Shown here piece by piece: positions 17,152 to 24,965 of a stretch of DNA of 64,000 bases; the stretch's first letter is position 1, and the number at the start of each line of letters is the position of its first letter. This DNA is from Planctomycetota bacterium (GTDB lineage Bacteria > Planctomycetota > Phycisphaerae > Phycisphaerales > SM1A02). Where the stretch lies: the NCBI GenBank assembly GCA_021414025.1, contig JAIOPG010000007.1:304008-368007 (forward strand), given 5' to 3'. The position numbers and the translations under genes are program-made. Below the pieces are notes generated by a model. The model was given only the letters and a program-made list of their open reading frames with translations, searched no databases and was not told the origin of the DNA.

Positions 17152-18381
17152 TCAGCGAGGCTTGCGCGCGAACGCGCCCGATTCGTCCTTCGCCACCCGA
17201 CTCAGGAGAATCGCCAGCAGCGCCGCACGCTCGGTGAGGCTGTCCAGCTCGATGAACTCGTCGCTTCGATGCAAGTGGCCTCCGCGCACGCCCAGGCCGT
17301 CCAGGCATGGGACGCCGGCGGCCTGGATCAAGTTGCCGTCGCTCACGCCGCCGGTGCTGCCGGTCGAAAGCGCCAGGCCAAGGTCGCGGCCGGCGCCCTG
17401 GGCGACCGCGGCCAGGCGAGAGACTTCCGGCGTGAGCGGCTTCGCCGGCCGGTTCAGCGCCTTGTGGATGGTGACGCAGGGAAGCTTCTGGACATCGCCC
17501 GAGACCAGCCCCTCAAGGCGGGAGCCGAGCTCCTCGCCCTCGGCCGCGTCGGCGAAGCGGATGTTGCCCCAGGCACGGGCATGGTCGGCGACGATGTTGG
17601 TCGCTTCGCCTCCCTGCAACGGGCCGATGTTCACGATCCGGCGCCGCGAGAGGTCCGTCATCCGGGAGGCCTCCAGAATGGCCGCGGCGAGGGCGTTGAC
17701 GGCACTGACACCGCTGGCGAAGTCCCTTCCCGAGTGCGCCGCGCGGCCGACCACGTCGATCATGAACTGCCCGCTGCCGGGACGCTCGACCACGAGGCCG
17801 CCGTCGGACAGCGCCGGCTCCAGAATGAATCCCGCGTCGCACTCCTTGGCGATCTGGGCCAGGTGGCGCGCGGAGCGGAAGCTACCCGCCTCCTCGTCCG
17901 CATTGACGATGAAGATCCAGCGAATGCCCGGCGCATGTTTCTCAAGGGCTTCCAGTGCCGTGAGCGCCACTTCCAGACCGCCCTTCATGTCCGCCGCCCC
18001 GGGTCCCGTCGCGCGACTCGGGCTCAGTCGCTGGAGTTTCTGAAAATCCCCGGCCGGATCGTGCACGGTGTCCATATGGCCCGCCAGCAGCAGCGTGGGT
18101 CCGCTTCGGCCTTGAAGCCGCCGGGCCACCACGGTCGGGGAGCCCATCTCGCCGCGGTCATTGGGTGTGATCCACTTCGGACGCGTGTCGGCCGCCAATT
18201 CCTCCACTTCGGCGCCAAGCGATCGCAGGCGCTGGCTCAGGAGCGATCGCATGGCATCAAGGCCCGGACCAAATTCATGGCCGGTCGGGATGGCGACCAT
18301 CTCAGCGAGCCGGGCTTCCATTGGGTCCCGCGCGCCGCGGATCTGCTGCACGATCGCTTGCTCGACAGAGGTCAGCGCCAT
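17152..18381 (-). CDS. M20-family metallopeptidase (carboxypeptidase G2/DapE-like)
   Basis: 409 residues. Zinc-site motifs of the M20 clan are visible: LLLAGHMDTVHD, the bridging aspartate region GAADMKGGLEVA, and the catalytic glutamates in VNADEEAGS. A dimerisation domain interrupts the catalytic domain. There is no signal peptide. The start is 1 bp after the dapF stop codon, so it is cotranscribed with diaminopimelate epimerase. That makes a role in amino-acid or peptidoglycan-peptide processing plausible, but the exact substrate cannot be read from the sequence. Confidence 0.88.
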   Translation of the reverse strand: MALTSVEQAIVQQIRGARDPMEARLAEMVAIPTGHEFGPGLDAMRSLLSQRLRSLGAEVEELAADTRPKWITPNDRGEMGSPTVVARRLQGRSGPTLLLAGHMDTVHDPAGDFQKLQRLSPSRATGPGAADMKGGLEVALTALEALEKHAPGIRWIFIVNADEEAGSFRSARHLAQIAKECDAGFILEPALSDGGLVVERPGSGQFMIDVVGRAAHSGRDFASGVSAVNALAAAILEASRMTDLSRRRIVNIGPLQGGEATNIVADHARAWGNIRFADAAEGEELGSRLEGLVSGDVQKLPCVTIHKALNRPAKPLTPEVSRLAAVAQGAGRDLGLALSTGSTGGVSDGNLIQAAGVPCLDGLGVRGGHLHRSDEFIELDSLTERAALLAILLSRVAKDESGAFARKPR

Positions 18382-18382
18382 T

Positions 18383-19309
18383 TCAATTCGCCTTCTCCTG
18401 AAGCTCGTTCGACAGGGTTCCGCGGCACACTTCGATGGCGGGACCGGTCATGGAAACCCCATGGTCCGCGCCGGGCCACTCCACCGTGAGCGAGCCGCCC
18501 GGCAGAATCACCTCACAGGGACCCGACAGCTTTCCTTCGAGCACGCCGGCGACGACGACCGCGCAGGCGCCGGTGCCGCACGCCTGCGTGATGCCGCTGC
18601 CGCGCTCCCAGGTGCGAACACGGACGTGACTTCGGCCTTCGCATTGCGCGACATGCACATTGATGCGCTCCGGAAAAGACGGATGGTTCTCAATCGCCGG
18701 ACCGATCCGTTCCAGCGGAACGCTCGCGACATCGCGGCACCACAAGATGGCGTGTGGATTGCCCATCGAGACCAGAGTGAGTTTCCCGTCGCAGCCGCTG
18801 GCTGTCATCCATTGCGGGTTTGCGTCAAAGGCCCACCACGCAGGCGGCAGCGTCACGGCGATCGCCCGCGCCGTCGGCGAAACTCCGGCAAGTTTCGCCG
18901 GAATTTTTGAGAGTTCCAGAATGGGCTCGCCCATGTCCACCGTCGCCTCGCTCACGCCGCCGCGTGGATCGCCACGCCAGGACACGGCAAGTGTGCCGCG
19001 CCCGGTCTGGATGCGCAGCGGATTTCTTTCGGCCAGCCCCCGCTCCACCGCGAACTTGGCGACGCAGCGGATGCCATTGCCGCACATCTGCGACTCGCTT
19101 CCATCGGCGTTGAAGATGCGCATGCGCAGATCGGCCGCGGCACCTTCGTCGGCGGCCCCCACCAGGATCAGGCCGTCGCTGCCGATGCCCGAGTGACGGT
19201 CGCTGACCGCCCGCGCCAGACGGGCGGGATTGGGCACCCGTTCCCGAAAGGTGTCGATGTAGATGTAATCGTTGCGAAGCCCGTGCATCTTCGCGAACTG
19301 CATGGTCAC
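18383..19309 (-). CDS. dapF: diaminopimelate epimerase
   Basis: 308 residues; converts LL- to meso-diaminopimelate for lysine and peptidoglycan synthesis. The two catalytic cysteines are visible in SQMCGNGIRCVAKF and GITQACGTGACAV. GIGSDGLILV near the N-terminus is also conserved. The start overlaps the end of the upstream lipoprotein gene by 4 bp (ATGA), giving a three-gene operon. Confidence 0.97.
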   Translation of the reverse strand: MTMQFAKMHGLRNDYIYIDTFRERVPNPARLARAVSDRHSGIGSDGLILVGAADEGAAADLRMRIFNADGSESQMCGNGIRCVAKFAVERGLAERNPLRIQTGRGTLAVSWRGDPRGGVSEATVDMGEPILELSKIPAKLAGVSPTARAIAVTLPPAWWAFDANPQWMTASGCDGKLTLVSMGNPHAILWCRDVASVPLERIGPAIENHPSFPERINVHVAQCEGRSHVRVRTWERGSGITQACGTGACAVVVAGVLEGKLSGPCEVILPGGSLTVEWPGADHGVSMTGPAIEVCRGTLSNELQEKAN

Positions 19310-20760
19310 CCCTCCTTCCCGGGGCGGCGGATGCTGCCCAGATCGACCACCGTCGGGCCGTGACGATAGAAGTCCACGTTCAATTCGTTGCGCGAGAGGA
19401 AGGTGAACACCAGGCAGTTGGCGCGGGTGCTCTCCGCATAGGCGAAATCCCCCAAGTGCGGCCCGGCGTACATCGCGTTCTCATAGCCCTGGCAGTGCAG
19501 GTGAAAGTGGAAGAGCCCGGTGTAGGCGCTGTCGAACATCTTCTGGGAGGACTCATAGCGCAGGTCGTTGCCCTGCACGCGCGGCTTCATCTCTTCGACC
19601 GAGGGCTTGCCGTCGCCACCGATGCGGATCACACCGCCATACTCCGTGTTGCGGTCCTGCAGGTCGCGATCCGCGATGTCAAACAACTGCAGTCGGAGCT
19701 CGGGAGAGTCGAAGATTTCCATGACGATCGCCATAGCCGCCAGGTCGCCCCACGAGAGGCTGGAGCGCATCATGTACAAATTTTCGGTGTGCTCCACGCC
19801 GTAGCCCTCGAAATTCGGACTGACCACCCGCGAGCCCTTGGCCTGCCTTCGCGCCTCGACGATCTCATAAAGCTGTCCGGCATTCTGCTTGAGCAGGTCG
19901 GGCTTGAAACGGGCGACGGCCACCGCGATGGGCAGCTCGCGAATCTCAAGCTTGACGCGCACCTCCGGCGGAAGCTGCATCACCGCGGCCTTGGCCTCCG
20001 CCCAGAAGGTCAAGTTCTTGGTGGAGAGCAGCGCCTGCAGCCAGAGGATCTCCTCCTTGTTGGTCGGGACGATGCCCAGCTCGCCGGCGCAGCTGCGAAG
20101 GTTTGAGAGCAGCACATCGTCGGGTTTGACCGTCGCATCCGCCAGCAGGGCCACGAGCCGCTCGCGCTGCCCGAGCTTCTGGAGCAACTCCCAGCAACGC
20201 ATGCGCAGATTCGCCTCGGTGATCGGGTTGGAATCCAGCAGCATCTTCACCAGCAGGTCGGTCAACTGCTCCTTGCCGTTGAGCTTCTCGATGGCGATGC
20301 GCTCCGGCCGGTCCTTGTCGCTCTCCACCCACGCCCCCATGGGGATGCTCCAGGCGCGGACCAGCGTGGGGGTCAGGTCCGACCAACCCATCTTGACGAT
20401 GAGCTCACAAAGCGTGCCCCGCCAAGCAAGCATCTGCATCTTGGGCAGTTGCAATCGCAGAATTTCCTTCAGGCCCGCTTCGTCCAGCTTGACCAGGCGG
20501 TTGAAAGCCTCCATCCGGGTGGATTCCGGGAAGCCGGGCTGCCAGATCAAGCGCTTCAGGGCTGCGATGTACTCGGGGCTTGGATTGGCGTCGAGCTGCT
20601 CCATCGCCGCGACCTGCACAACCGGCAGCGATTCCGGGTTGGAGAGCGTCTTGAGCGGATCCTTGCCGCCGGAGACCGCGCAGGCCTCCAGCACGAGCAG
20701 GATGATCATCGAGGCGGATGCCCGGCGAAGCCAAGCCCGGCGACGAGGAGGCAATTCCAT
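19306..20760 (-). CDS. putative lipoprotein of unknown function
   Basis: 484 residues. An Arg-rich N-terminus, a hydrophobic stretch and a lipobox ending LEAC indicate lipid attachment at the cysteine. The body is helical and Leu-rich; a C-terminal region has LFHFHLHCQGYENAMYAGP and the segment ANCLVFTFLSRNELNVDFY, which may be a conserved functional core with several histidines. No family recognised. First gene of the operon with dapF. Confidence 0.75.
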   Translation of the reverse strand: MELPPRRRAWLRRASASMIILLVLEACAVSGGKDPLKTLSNPESLPVVQVAAMEQLDANPSPEYIAALKRLIWQPGFPESTRMEAFNRLVKLDEAGLKEILRLQLPKMQMLAWRGTLCELIVKMGWSDLTPTLVRAWSIPMGAWVESDKDRPERIAIEKLNGKEQLTDLLVKMLLDSNPITEANLRMRCWELLQKLGQRERLVALLADATVKPDDVLLSNLRSCAGELGIVPTNKEEILWLQALLSTKNLTFWAEAKAAVMQLPPEVRVKLEIRELPIAVAVARFKPDLLKQNAGQLYEIVEARRQAKGSRVVSPNFEGYGVEHTENLYMMRSSLSWGDLAAMAIVMEIFDSPELRLQLFDIADRDLQDRNTEYGGVIRIGGDGKPSVEEMKPRVQGNDLRYESSQKMFDSAYTGLFHFHLHCQGYENAMYAGPHLGDFAYAESTRANCLVFTFLSRNELNVDFYRHGPTVVDLGSIRRPGKEG

Positions 20761-20766
20761 GGAGCC

Positions 20767-20772
20767 AGTCTA
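20767..20772 (-). promoter_or_regulatory. -10 box (TAGACT) 6 nt before a start codon
   Basis: On the minus strand, TAGACT, 6 nt (GGCTCC), then the ATG at 20760. Leaderless geometry for the lipoprotein-dapF-M20 operon. Confidence 0.45.
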
Positions 20773-20842
20773 TCGGCGAACGCACGCGATCAACAGCAAG
20801 GCCTTGAAGTGCGGCCTGCGTCGGGTGAACTTCTGAAAGCGT

Positions 20843-21079
20843 CTATTGGGCTTCGCCGCCTGAAGCGGGACGAATCTGACCCGCGATCGGGTTGTCGTTC
20901 TTTTCCGAGGCGTTGATCTGGTCGGCGACCTCGCGGCGGTGCACCAGCACCTCGCGCGGAAACTCGAAGGCGATCCGGACCCGGTCCCCCTTGATCGAGG
21001 CGATGCGGACGATGCCCAGCGGCGCCGCGGGGTTGCCGATCACAACTTCTTCACCTTCGCGTCGGGTAATCACCAACAT
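20843..21079 (-). CDS. csrA: carbon storage regulator CsrA
   Basis: 78 residues starting MLVITRREGEEVVIG; the RNA-binding residues near the N-terminus (Leu4-region and Arg6) and the second RNA-contact strand PREVLVHRREV are present. CsrA binds GGA motifs in mRNA leaders and controls translation. The frame is open further upstream, but GAGG 9 nt before the ATG at 21079 and the family N-terminus fix the start. The tail after residue 60 is acidic/Asn-rich and variable. A GGA-rich structured RNA with its own terminator lies directly upstream on the same strand. Confidence 0.95.
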   Translation of the reverse strand: MLVITRREGEEVVIGNPAAPLGIVRIASIKGDRVRIAFEFPREVLVHRREVADQINASEKNDNPIAGQIRPASGGEAQ

Positions 21080-21164
21080 AGCTTTGAACCTCATTGCCAA
21101 GGCCGTCTCGCCGCAGTGCTCCAAGCCTCTGCGAATCCGTGCGATCGGGTCTGCTGATCGGGAA

Positions 21165-21183
21165 ACTCCGAGGACGGAGTCTA
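21165..21183 (-). promoter_or_regulatory. putative csrA -10 box beside a small palindrome
   Basis: On the minus strand TAGACT (21183-21178) overlaps an inverted repeat ACTCCG/CGGAGT (21165-21170 and 21175-21180). A start about 90 nt before the csrA ATG would be expected. No clear -35 box. Confidence 0.3.
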
Positions 21184-21208
21184 CCCCAAGCCCGCCCAAT
21201 CTCGGCAT

Positions 21209-21248
21209 GAAAAGAAACGCCCCCGCACCGGGTCACGGTACGGGGGCG
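21209..21248 (-). terminator. strong intrinsic terminator of the GGA RNA
   Basis: Read on the minus strand: CGCCCCCG-a-CCGT... pairs with ACGG/CGGGGGCG (21218-21248), at least 12 bp with one interior mismatch and a 5-nt loop, followed by GTTTCTTTT. It separates the RNA from csrA. Confidence 0.85.
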
Positions 21249-21475
21249 ACGACGGATAGAACCCGAAAATCGGGGTTCCAGAGTCCTGGCCGCCATCCTT
21301 GGCGGTCTCAGACCCTTCCTGCGGGCCGTCCATGGCCCGCGTGTTCTGTTCGAATGGCTCCTGCTCCGCCGTCCCTGGCTGGAGTCAGTCGTCCATTCGA
21401 TGCTCCCCTGCGCTCCGCCGTCCCTGGCGTGAGCGCAAGTCTTTGATGAAACCGTTGCGTCCTGCAACGGGGTCG
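21210..21475 (-). ncRNA. candidate CsrB/RsmZ-like CsrA-binding RNA
   Basis: Minus-strand RNA of about 265 nt between mraZ and csrA. Hairpins with A(N)GGA loops, in order of transcription: 21470-21452 (7-bp stem, loop AGGAC); 21436-21410 (6+4 bp, loop AGGGAC); 21384-21364 (4+3 bp, loop AGGGAC); 21340-21321 (7 bp, loop ATGGAC); 21305-21290 (5 bp, loop AAGGAT). A sixth stem (21289-21278) has AGGA at its loop edge. I count 13 GGA in the transcript, several in linkers. It ends in a strong terminator. This matches the known design of RNAs that titrate CsrA. The 5' end and promoter are not clear; it may be cut from the mraZ transcript. No protein-like frame fits. Confidence 0.75.
21363..21428 (-). 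repeat. 17-bp direct repeat inside the GGA RNA
   Basis: An exact 17-bp repeat occurs at 21363-21379 and 21412-21428; each copy forms the right arm and loop of a GGA hairpin. It suggests growth of the RNA by hairpin duplication. Confidence 0.8.
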
Positions 21476-21490
21476 AAAGCTTGTCTGAGA

Positions 21491-21955
21491 TCAGCTCGAA
21501 CTTCGAGTTCGAATCGTCTCCCGGGCTCGCCGCCAGATGTCCGCGGCGGCGGGCTCGTGTCGGTCACGCTCCTCTTTCCATTGGTGCAAGGTGCAAAGTT
21601 CCAGATGATCTCGCACGCCGAGAATCATCAATTTCCCCGACAATCCGTAGCGCTCGAGCATGTGGTCGGGAATGCGCAGTCGACCCGCCTTGTCCAGAGG
21701 ACAGCGCGAGGATTGACTGAACATGTAGCGCTCGAAATTCTGAACTCCCTCGTCGCCCAGCAAGGAGCCGCCGAGGGCGTTGGCCAATTCGGCGAAGGTC
21801 GGCTCCGGCCACAGCCAGAGAAATCCGTTGGTCCCCGGCGCTGAAACAAAAACTGCATCCTTGCCTTCGTCCGGAAGACAGCATCGAATTTCCGATGGAA
21901 TTGCGAGACGCTGCTTCGCATCGAGGGAATGTTCGAATTGGCCTAGGAAGAGCAT
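21491..21955 (-). CDS. mraZ: transcriptional regulator MraZ
   Basis: 154 residues, two tandem AbrB-like half-domains with the MraZ signature DxxxR in each (DAKQR near residue 11 and DKAGR near residue 89). The start MLFLGQFEHSLDAKQ at 21955 is the family N-terminus; CAGGTG lies just upstream. MraZ is a DNA-binding repressor that normally heads the division/cell-wall cluster with rsmH. Here no dcw gene is adjacent; the GGA RNA and csrA follow instead. Three phased MraZ boxes lie upstream, so autoregulation is likely. Confidence 0.95.
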   Translation of the reverse strand: MLFLGQFEHSLDAKQRLAIPSEIRCCLPDEGKDAVFVSAPGTNGFLWLWPEPTFAELANALGGSLLGDEGVQNFERYMFSQSSRCPLDKAGRLRIPDHMLERYGLSGKLMILGVRDHLELCTLHQWKEERDRHEPAAADIWRRARETIRTRSSS

Positions 21956-21984
21956 TGAGCACCTGTGGGCATGGTAATACCGAT

Positions 21985-22014
21985 TCAACACTTTGCAACA
22001 CCTTGCCCCACCTT
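21985..22014 (-). promoter_or_regulatory. MraZ operator: three contiguous decamer boxes
   Basis: On the minus strand AAGGTGGGGC-AAGGTGTTGC-AAAGTGTTGA: three head-to-tail 10-bp copies of AARGTGKKGM. This matches the known MraZ-binding design of three G-rich boxes repeated every 10 bp upstream of mraZ. They end 30 bp before the mraZ ATG and overlap the likely -35 region; TATTAC downstream may be the -10. Confidence 0.8.
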
Positions 22015-22148
22015 GGATCAAATTTCTGCATTTTTCATGCACCCGAACCCATTGGCAGCCCAATAACAGACGTCAAATTATTTATAAATACCTGCAAATA
22101 ATAGATTTAGACTAGAAATTCTATTTTTTAGGGTTACCGTGTGTGCAT

Positions 22149-22715
22149 ATGGCATCGCGATGCGATTGGACACCAATCGAGAGGTCCGGGATCAGCGATC
22201 TGCTGGATCAGATTCCAAGCGATCTTTTTTTGTTGACGGGCGCCTACGGCGAAATGCGCGGCGCCGCACTGGTGCGCTGGGTGCAGCAAGTGGCTTCAAA
22301 CCCGCCGATGTTGGTCATCGCGATTGAAAAGGGTCAGCCCCTCAGTCCCATCATCCGCGATTCACGGGGATTCGCCCTGTGCCTGATCAGCGCCAACGAT
22401 CCGATCTGCTCGCGGCTTTTTCGCCAGCTTCCTGAGCACACCCAGGATCCGCTGATCTCAATCCCCTGCTCGAAGACGCCCTCGGGGGCGCCCGTTCCCA
22501 CTCGCGCCACCGCGTGGTTTGATTGCGAAATCATGCGCCACTTCGACATTGAGGCCGATCACGAGGTCTACATCGGATGCATTCATCACGCGGGCCGCAA
22601 CGCCGAGGCGCCGATCGCCAAGCGCAAGCGCGCAGCGCCAGCGGTGAAAGCCAAGGGTTCAGGCGAGCGTCCGGGTTCGCGAAGCAAGGCCCGCTCGCTC
22701 CGCCCACGTTCGTGA
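22149..22715 (+). CDS. flavin reductase-family (FMN-binding split barrel) protein
   Basis: About 188 residues from the ATG at 22149 (a GTG at 22143 is the alternative). The pattern LLTGAYGEMRGAALVRWVQQ followed by PPMLVIAIEKGQPLSPIIRD and GFALCLISAND is that of flavin reductase-like split barrels, which bind FMN. The last 35 residues are a Lys/Arg/Ala/Ser-rich, probably disordered tail, unusual for the family. The upstream 22050-22140 stretch is notably AT-rich for this genome. Confidence 0.8.
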   Translation: MASRCDWTPIERSGISDLLDQIPSDLFLLTGAYGEMRGAALVRWVQQVASNPPMLVIAIEKGQPLSPIIRDSRGFALCLISANDPICSRLFRQLPEHTQDPLISIPCSKTPSGAPVPTRATAWFDCEIMRHFDIEADHEVYIGCIHHAGRNAEAPIAKRKRAAPAVKAKGSGERPGSRSKARSLRPRS

Positions 22716-22728
22716 GCTTCGGCCCGGC

Positions 22729-22734
22729 TACGAT
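22729..22734 (+). promoter_or_regulatory. -10 box (TACGAT) 6 nt before a GTG start
   Basis: TACGAT, 6 nt (TCCGCC), then GTG at 22741: leaderless geometry. Confidence 0.45.
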
Positions 22735-22740
22735 TCCGCC

Positions 22741-23901
22741 GTGTCCACGCCATCCAACATCTCGTCGACCCGGGCCGTGAATTCGTCGAATCGATTCGGC
22801 TGGGATTACCGAGCATTGGCGCGGCGGATGCCGAAGCTGCCCTTCGCGATCAACGATGCTCATTCCCATGTGAATGGTGCGCGGGCCTCGCGACTCTTGC
22901 GAGAGGCGATGGACCTCTACGGCATCGGCTCGATCTGGTCCATGACCTATCTCGAGCAGGTGGAGGCGGTGCGAGCCGAGCTTGGTGACCGGATTCATCT
23001 CATCGCGGTTCCGGACTTTGCGTCCAAGGACCGCAAGCACGCCCTCGGGGCTGGTTTTCTCGAGCGCATCGGCCGTTACCGCGAGCTCGGCTCGGGCATC
23101 TGCAAGATCTGGGCGGCTCCGCGCAGCATCGATCTGGCGATCGCGGCGGGCGATCCCAACATGTTCCGCCTCGACGCGCCGATCCGGGTGAGCGCGATGG
23201 AGTTGGCGACCAGCCTAGGCATGTCGCTCATGGCGCATGTCGCCGATCCCGACACCTGGTTCCAGACGCGCTACCGCGACGCCGCGATCTACGGAACAAA
23301 GCAATCGCACTACCTGCCGCTGGAGCGACTGCTGGATCGGTTCACCGTGCCGTGGCTCCTGGCGCACATGGGCGGATGGCCCGAAGATCTGAAATTCCTG
23401 ACCGGACTGCTGGAGCGGCATCCCAATCTTTTCCTGGACACCAGCGCCACCAAATGGATCGTGCGCGAAGTGTCCAAGCATCCCAAAGGCGCCGTGCCGA
23501 ATTTTCTGGAGCGATTCCGCGGCCGCATCCTGTTCGGCAGCGACATCGTCACCACCGACGAGCATTTCGTTTCCAGCGACGCCAAGAGCGAAATGGCGGC
23601 CAAAGCCAGCGGCGCCGAGGACGCGTTCGATCTCTACGCCAGTCGCTACTGGGCTCTGCGGACGCTCTGGGAAAGCGACTTTGACGGCGAAAGCCCCATC
23701 GCGGATCCGGATCTGGCGATGGTCGATCCGCAACGATTCACTCCGCAGGACGCGCCGCGCCTGTGCGGGCAGCATCTGCCGCCGGATGTGTTGAAGTCGC
23801 TCTATGTGGACGCGGCCGCGAATTTTGTGGCGGCGGGCAAGCGCGGCGCGGGCTCCGACATGGCAAAGGCCTCGGGGCAGACTCGCAGCACGCTCTCCTG
23901 A
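22741..23901 (+). CDS. amidohydrolase-family (amidohydrolase 2) protein
   Basis: 386 residues, TIM-barrel metal-dependent hydrolase fold. The N-terminal strand INDAHSHVNG carries an HxH-like metal site, LLAHMGGWPEDL supplies the later histidine, and RILFGSDIVTTDEHF carries the terminal Asp of the strand 8 site. The substrate is unknown; related proteins act on decarboxylations and amide hydrolysis. The 3' end overlaps the convergent glycosyltransferase gene by 100 bp. Confidence 0.82.
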   Translation: MSTPSNISSTRAVNSSNRFGWDYRALARRMPKLPFAINDAHSHVNGARASRLLREAMDLYGIGSIWSMTYLEQVEAVRAELGDRIHLIAVPDFASKDRKHALGAGFLERIGRYRELGSGICKIWAAPRSIDLAIAAGDPNMFRLDAPIRVSAMELATSLGMSLMAHVADPDTWFQTRYRDAAIYGTKQSHYLPLERLLDRFTVPWLLAHMGGWPEDLKFLTGLLERHPNLFLDTSATKWIVREVSKHPKGAVPNFLERFRGRILFGSDIVTTDEHFVSSDAKSEMAAKASGAEDAFDLYASRYWALRTLWESDFDGESPIADPDLAMVDPQRFTPQDAPRLCGQHLPPDVLKSLYVDAAANFVAAGKRGAGSDMAKASGQTRSTLS

Positions 23902-24965
23902 ATCGCCAAAGCGAAGCCATCGCGCACACTTTGAGGCGCATATTTCACGCGGCTCGCGGTCACCATGTCGCTGCACCGAGCCGGATTCCGTGCCGCCTGG
24001 ATCAATTCAAACGCGAAGGCGTTGATGCCCGCCTCGGAAACGATGCCGTCCACGGAAGGCTCGATCGCGGCAGCGGCCAAGCTTCCGACGGTCGCCAGGA
24101 TGGGCGAGCCCAGAGCCGCCGCGCCGGAGGGATGCAGCGCCGTTTCGTCGCGCTTCGGATCGGGCAGCGACATCCAGAGGTCGACCGCCGGGGCCAAGTT
24201 CCACGGACATCCGATCGCATCGTCGAAGTGGACCCGCTCATCGAGGCCAAGCCTCCGCGCAAAGGGACGCACCTCGTTTGCATAGCGCGTGGCGGGATCG
24301 AGCACGAGATGGGCGCCATGCCCGGCGATCGCGAACCGCCCAAACGCGTGAAAGGCGAAGAGTGAGTTGCCGAATCCCGAGGCTGTCGGAAGGACGCCGA
24401 TGACGAAGTCCGACTCCGCGGCGTTCCAGATTCTCCGGATCGAATTGCGATCCCTCGAGGGTGAAGGCTGCCAGGCCGGCATGGGCGGAAGCACCGAGCG
24501 GATTCGAATCGGAAGCCAGCCGAGGCTGCACGCCTGGTCGGCGAGAGCCTCGCCCATGCAGAGCACTTCGGCCAGTTCGGCCTGCCGCACCAGCTTGGAT
24601 TTGAAAGGTGCGTCCATCACGACCACCAGCGGCAGCTCCTCCGCCCCGCGCGAAATCAGTTGAGCCGCCCGCTCGCCCCAGGCCACCACGGCGGCGGGAG
24701 TATTTTTTTGCATGAGTCGAGTGAGCGGTCTTTCGGCAAGCCTCAGGCTTCCACAGGGAACCGGAATTCTCCACGCGGGAGAGAGACCGCATTCGCGGGC
24801 CCGCTCGAAGGCGGCCGCCGTTCCCAGCACTCCGACTTCCACCGCCCCGCTGCCCATCCGCTCCTCGAGCGCGCGGACCGCCAGTCGGCACGCGGTCAGG
24901 GTCGCCGCGCCGCCGCCCGGCCCCAGGGGATCGGTCACGCACACGACGCGCGACCCGGAACTCAC
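23802..24965 (-). CDS. glycosyltransferase-like protein
   Basis: 387 residues with a two-lobe Rossmann architecture: VCVTDPLGPGGGAATLTACRLA at the N-terminus, a second lobe with FVIGVLPTASGFGNSLFAFHAF, HLVLDPATRYANEV, and LGLDERVHFDD, arranged as in GT-B (GT1/GT4-like) enzymes. A typical EX7E motif is weak. It is the last gene of a four-gene operon and starts within an ATGA overlap with the upstream lipoprotein gene. Donor and acceptor are unknown. Confidence 0.7.
   Translation of the reverse strand: MSSGSRVVCVTDPLGPGGGAATLTACRLAVRALEERMGSGAVEVGVLGTAAAFERARECGLSPAWRIPVPCGSLRLAERPLTRLMQKNTPAAVVAWGERAAQLISRGAEELPLVVVMDAPFKSKLVRQAELAEVLCMGEALADQACSLGWLPIRIRSVLPPMPAWQPSPSRDRNSIRRIWNAAESDFVIGVLPTASGFGNSLFAFHAFGRFAIAGHGAHLVLDPATRYANEVRPFARRLGLDERVHFDDAIGCPWNLAPAVDLWMSLPDPKRDETALHPSGAAALGSPILATVGSLAAAAIEPSVDGIVSEAGINAFAFELIQAARNPARCSDMVTASRVKYAPQSVRDGFALAIQESVLRVCPEAFAMSEPAPRLPAATKFAAAST

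Noticed and set aside
21385-21567. 60-codon frame across the mraZ end and the GGA RNA
   Set aside because: It crosses five hairpins, has no ribosome site and no protein-like composition; the RNA structure explains the stretch better.
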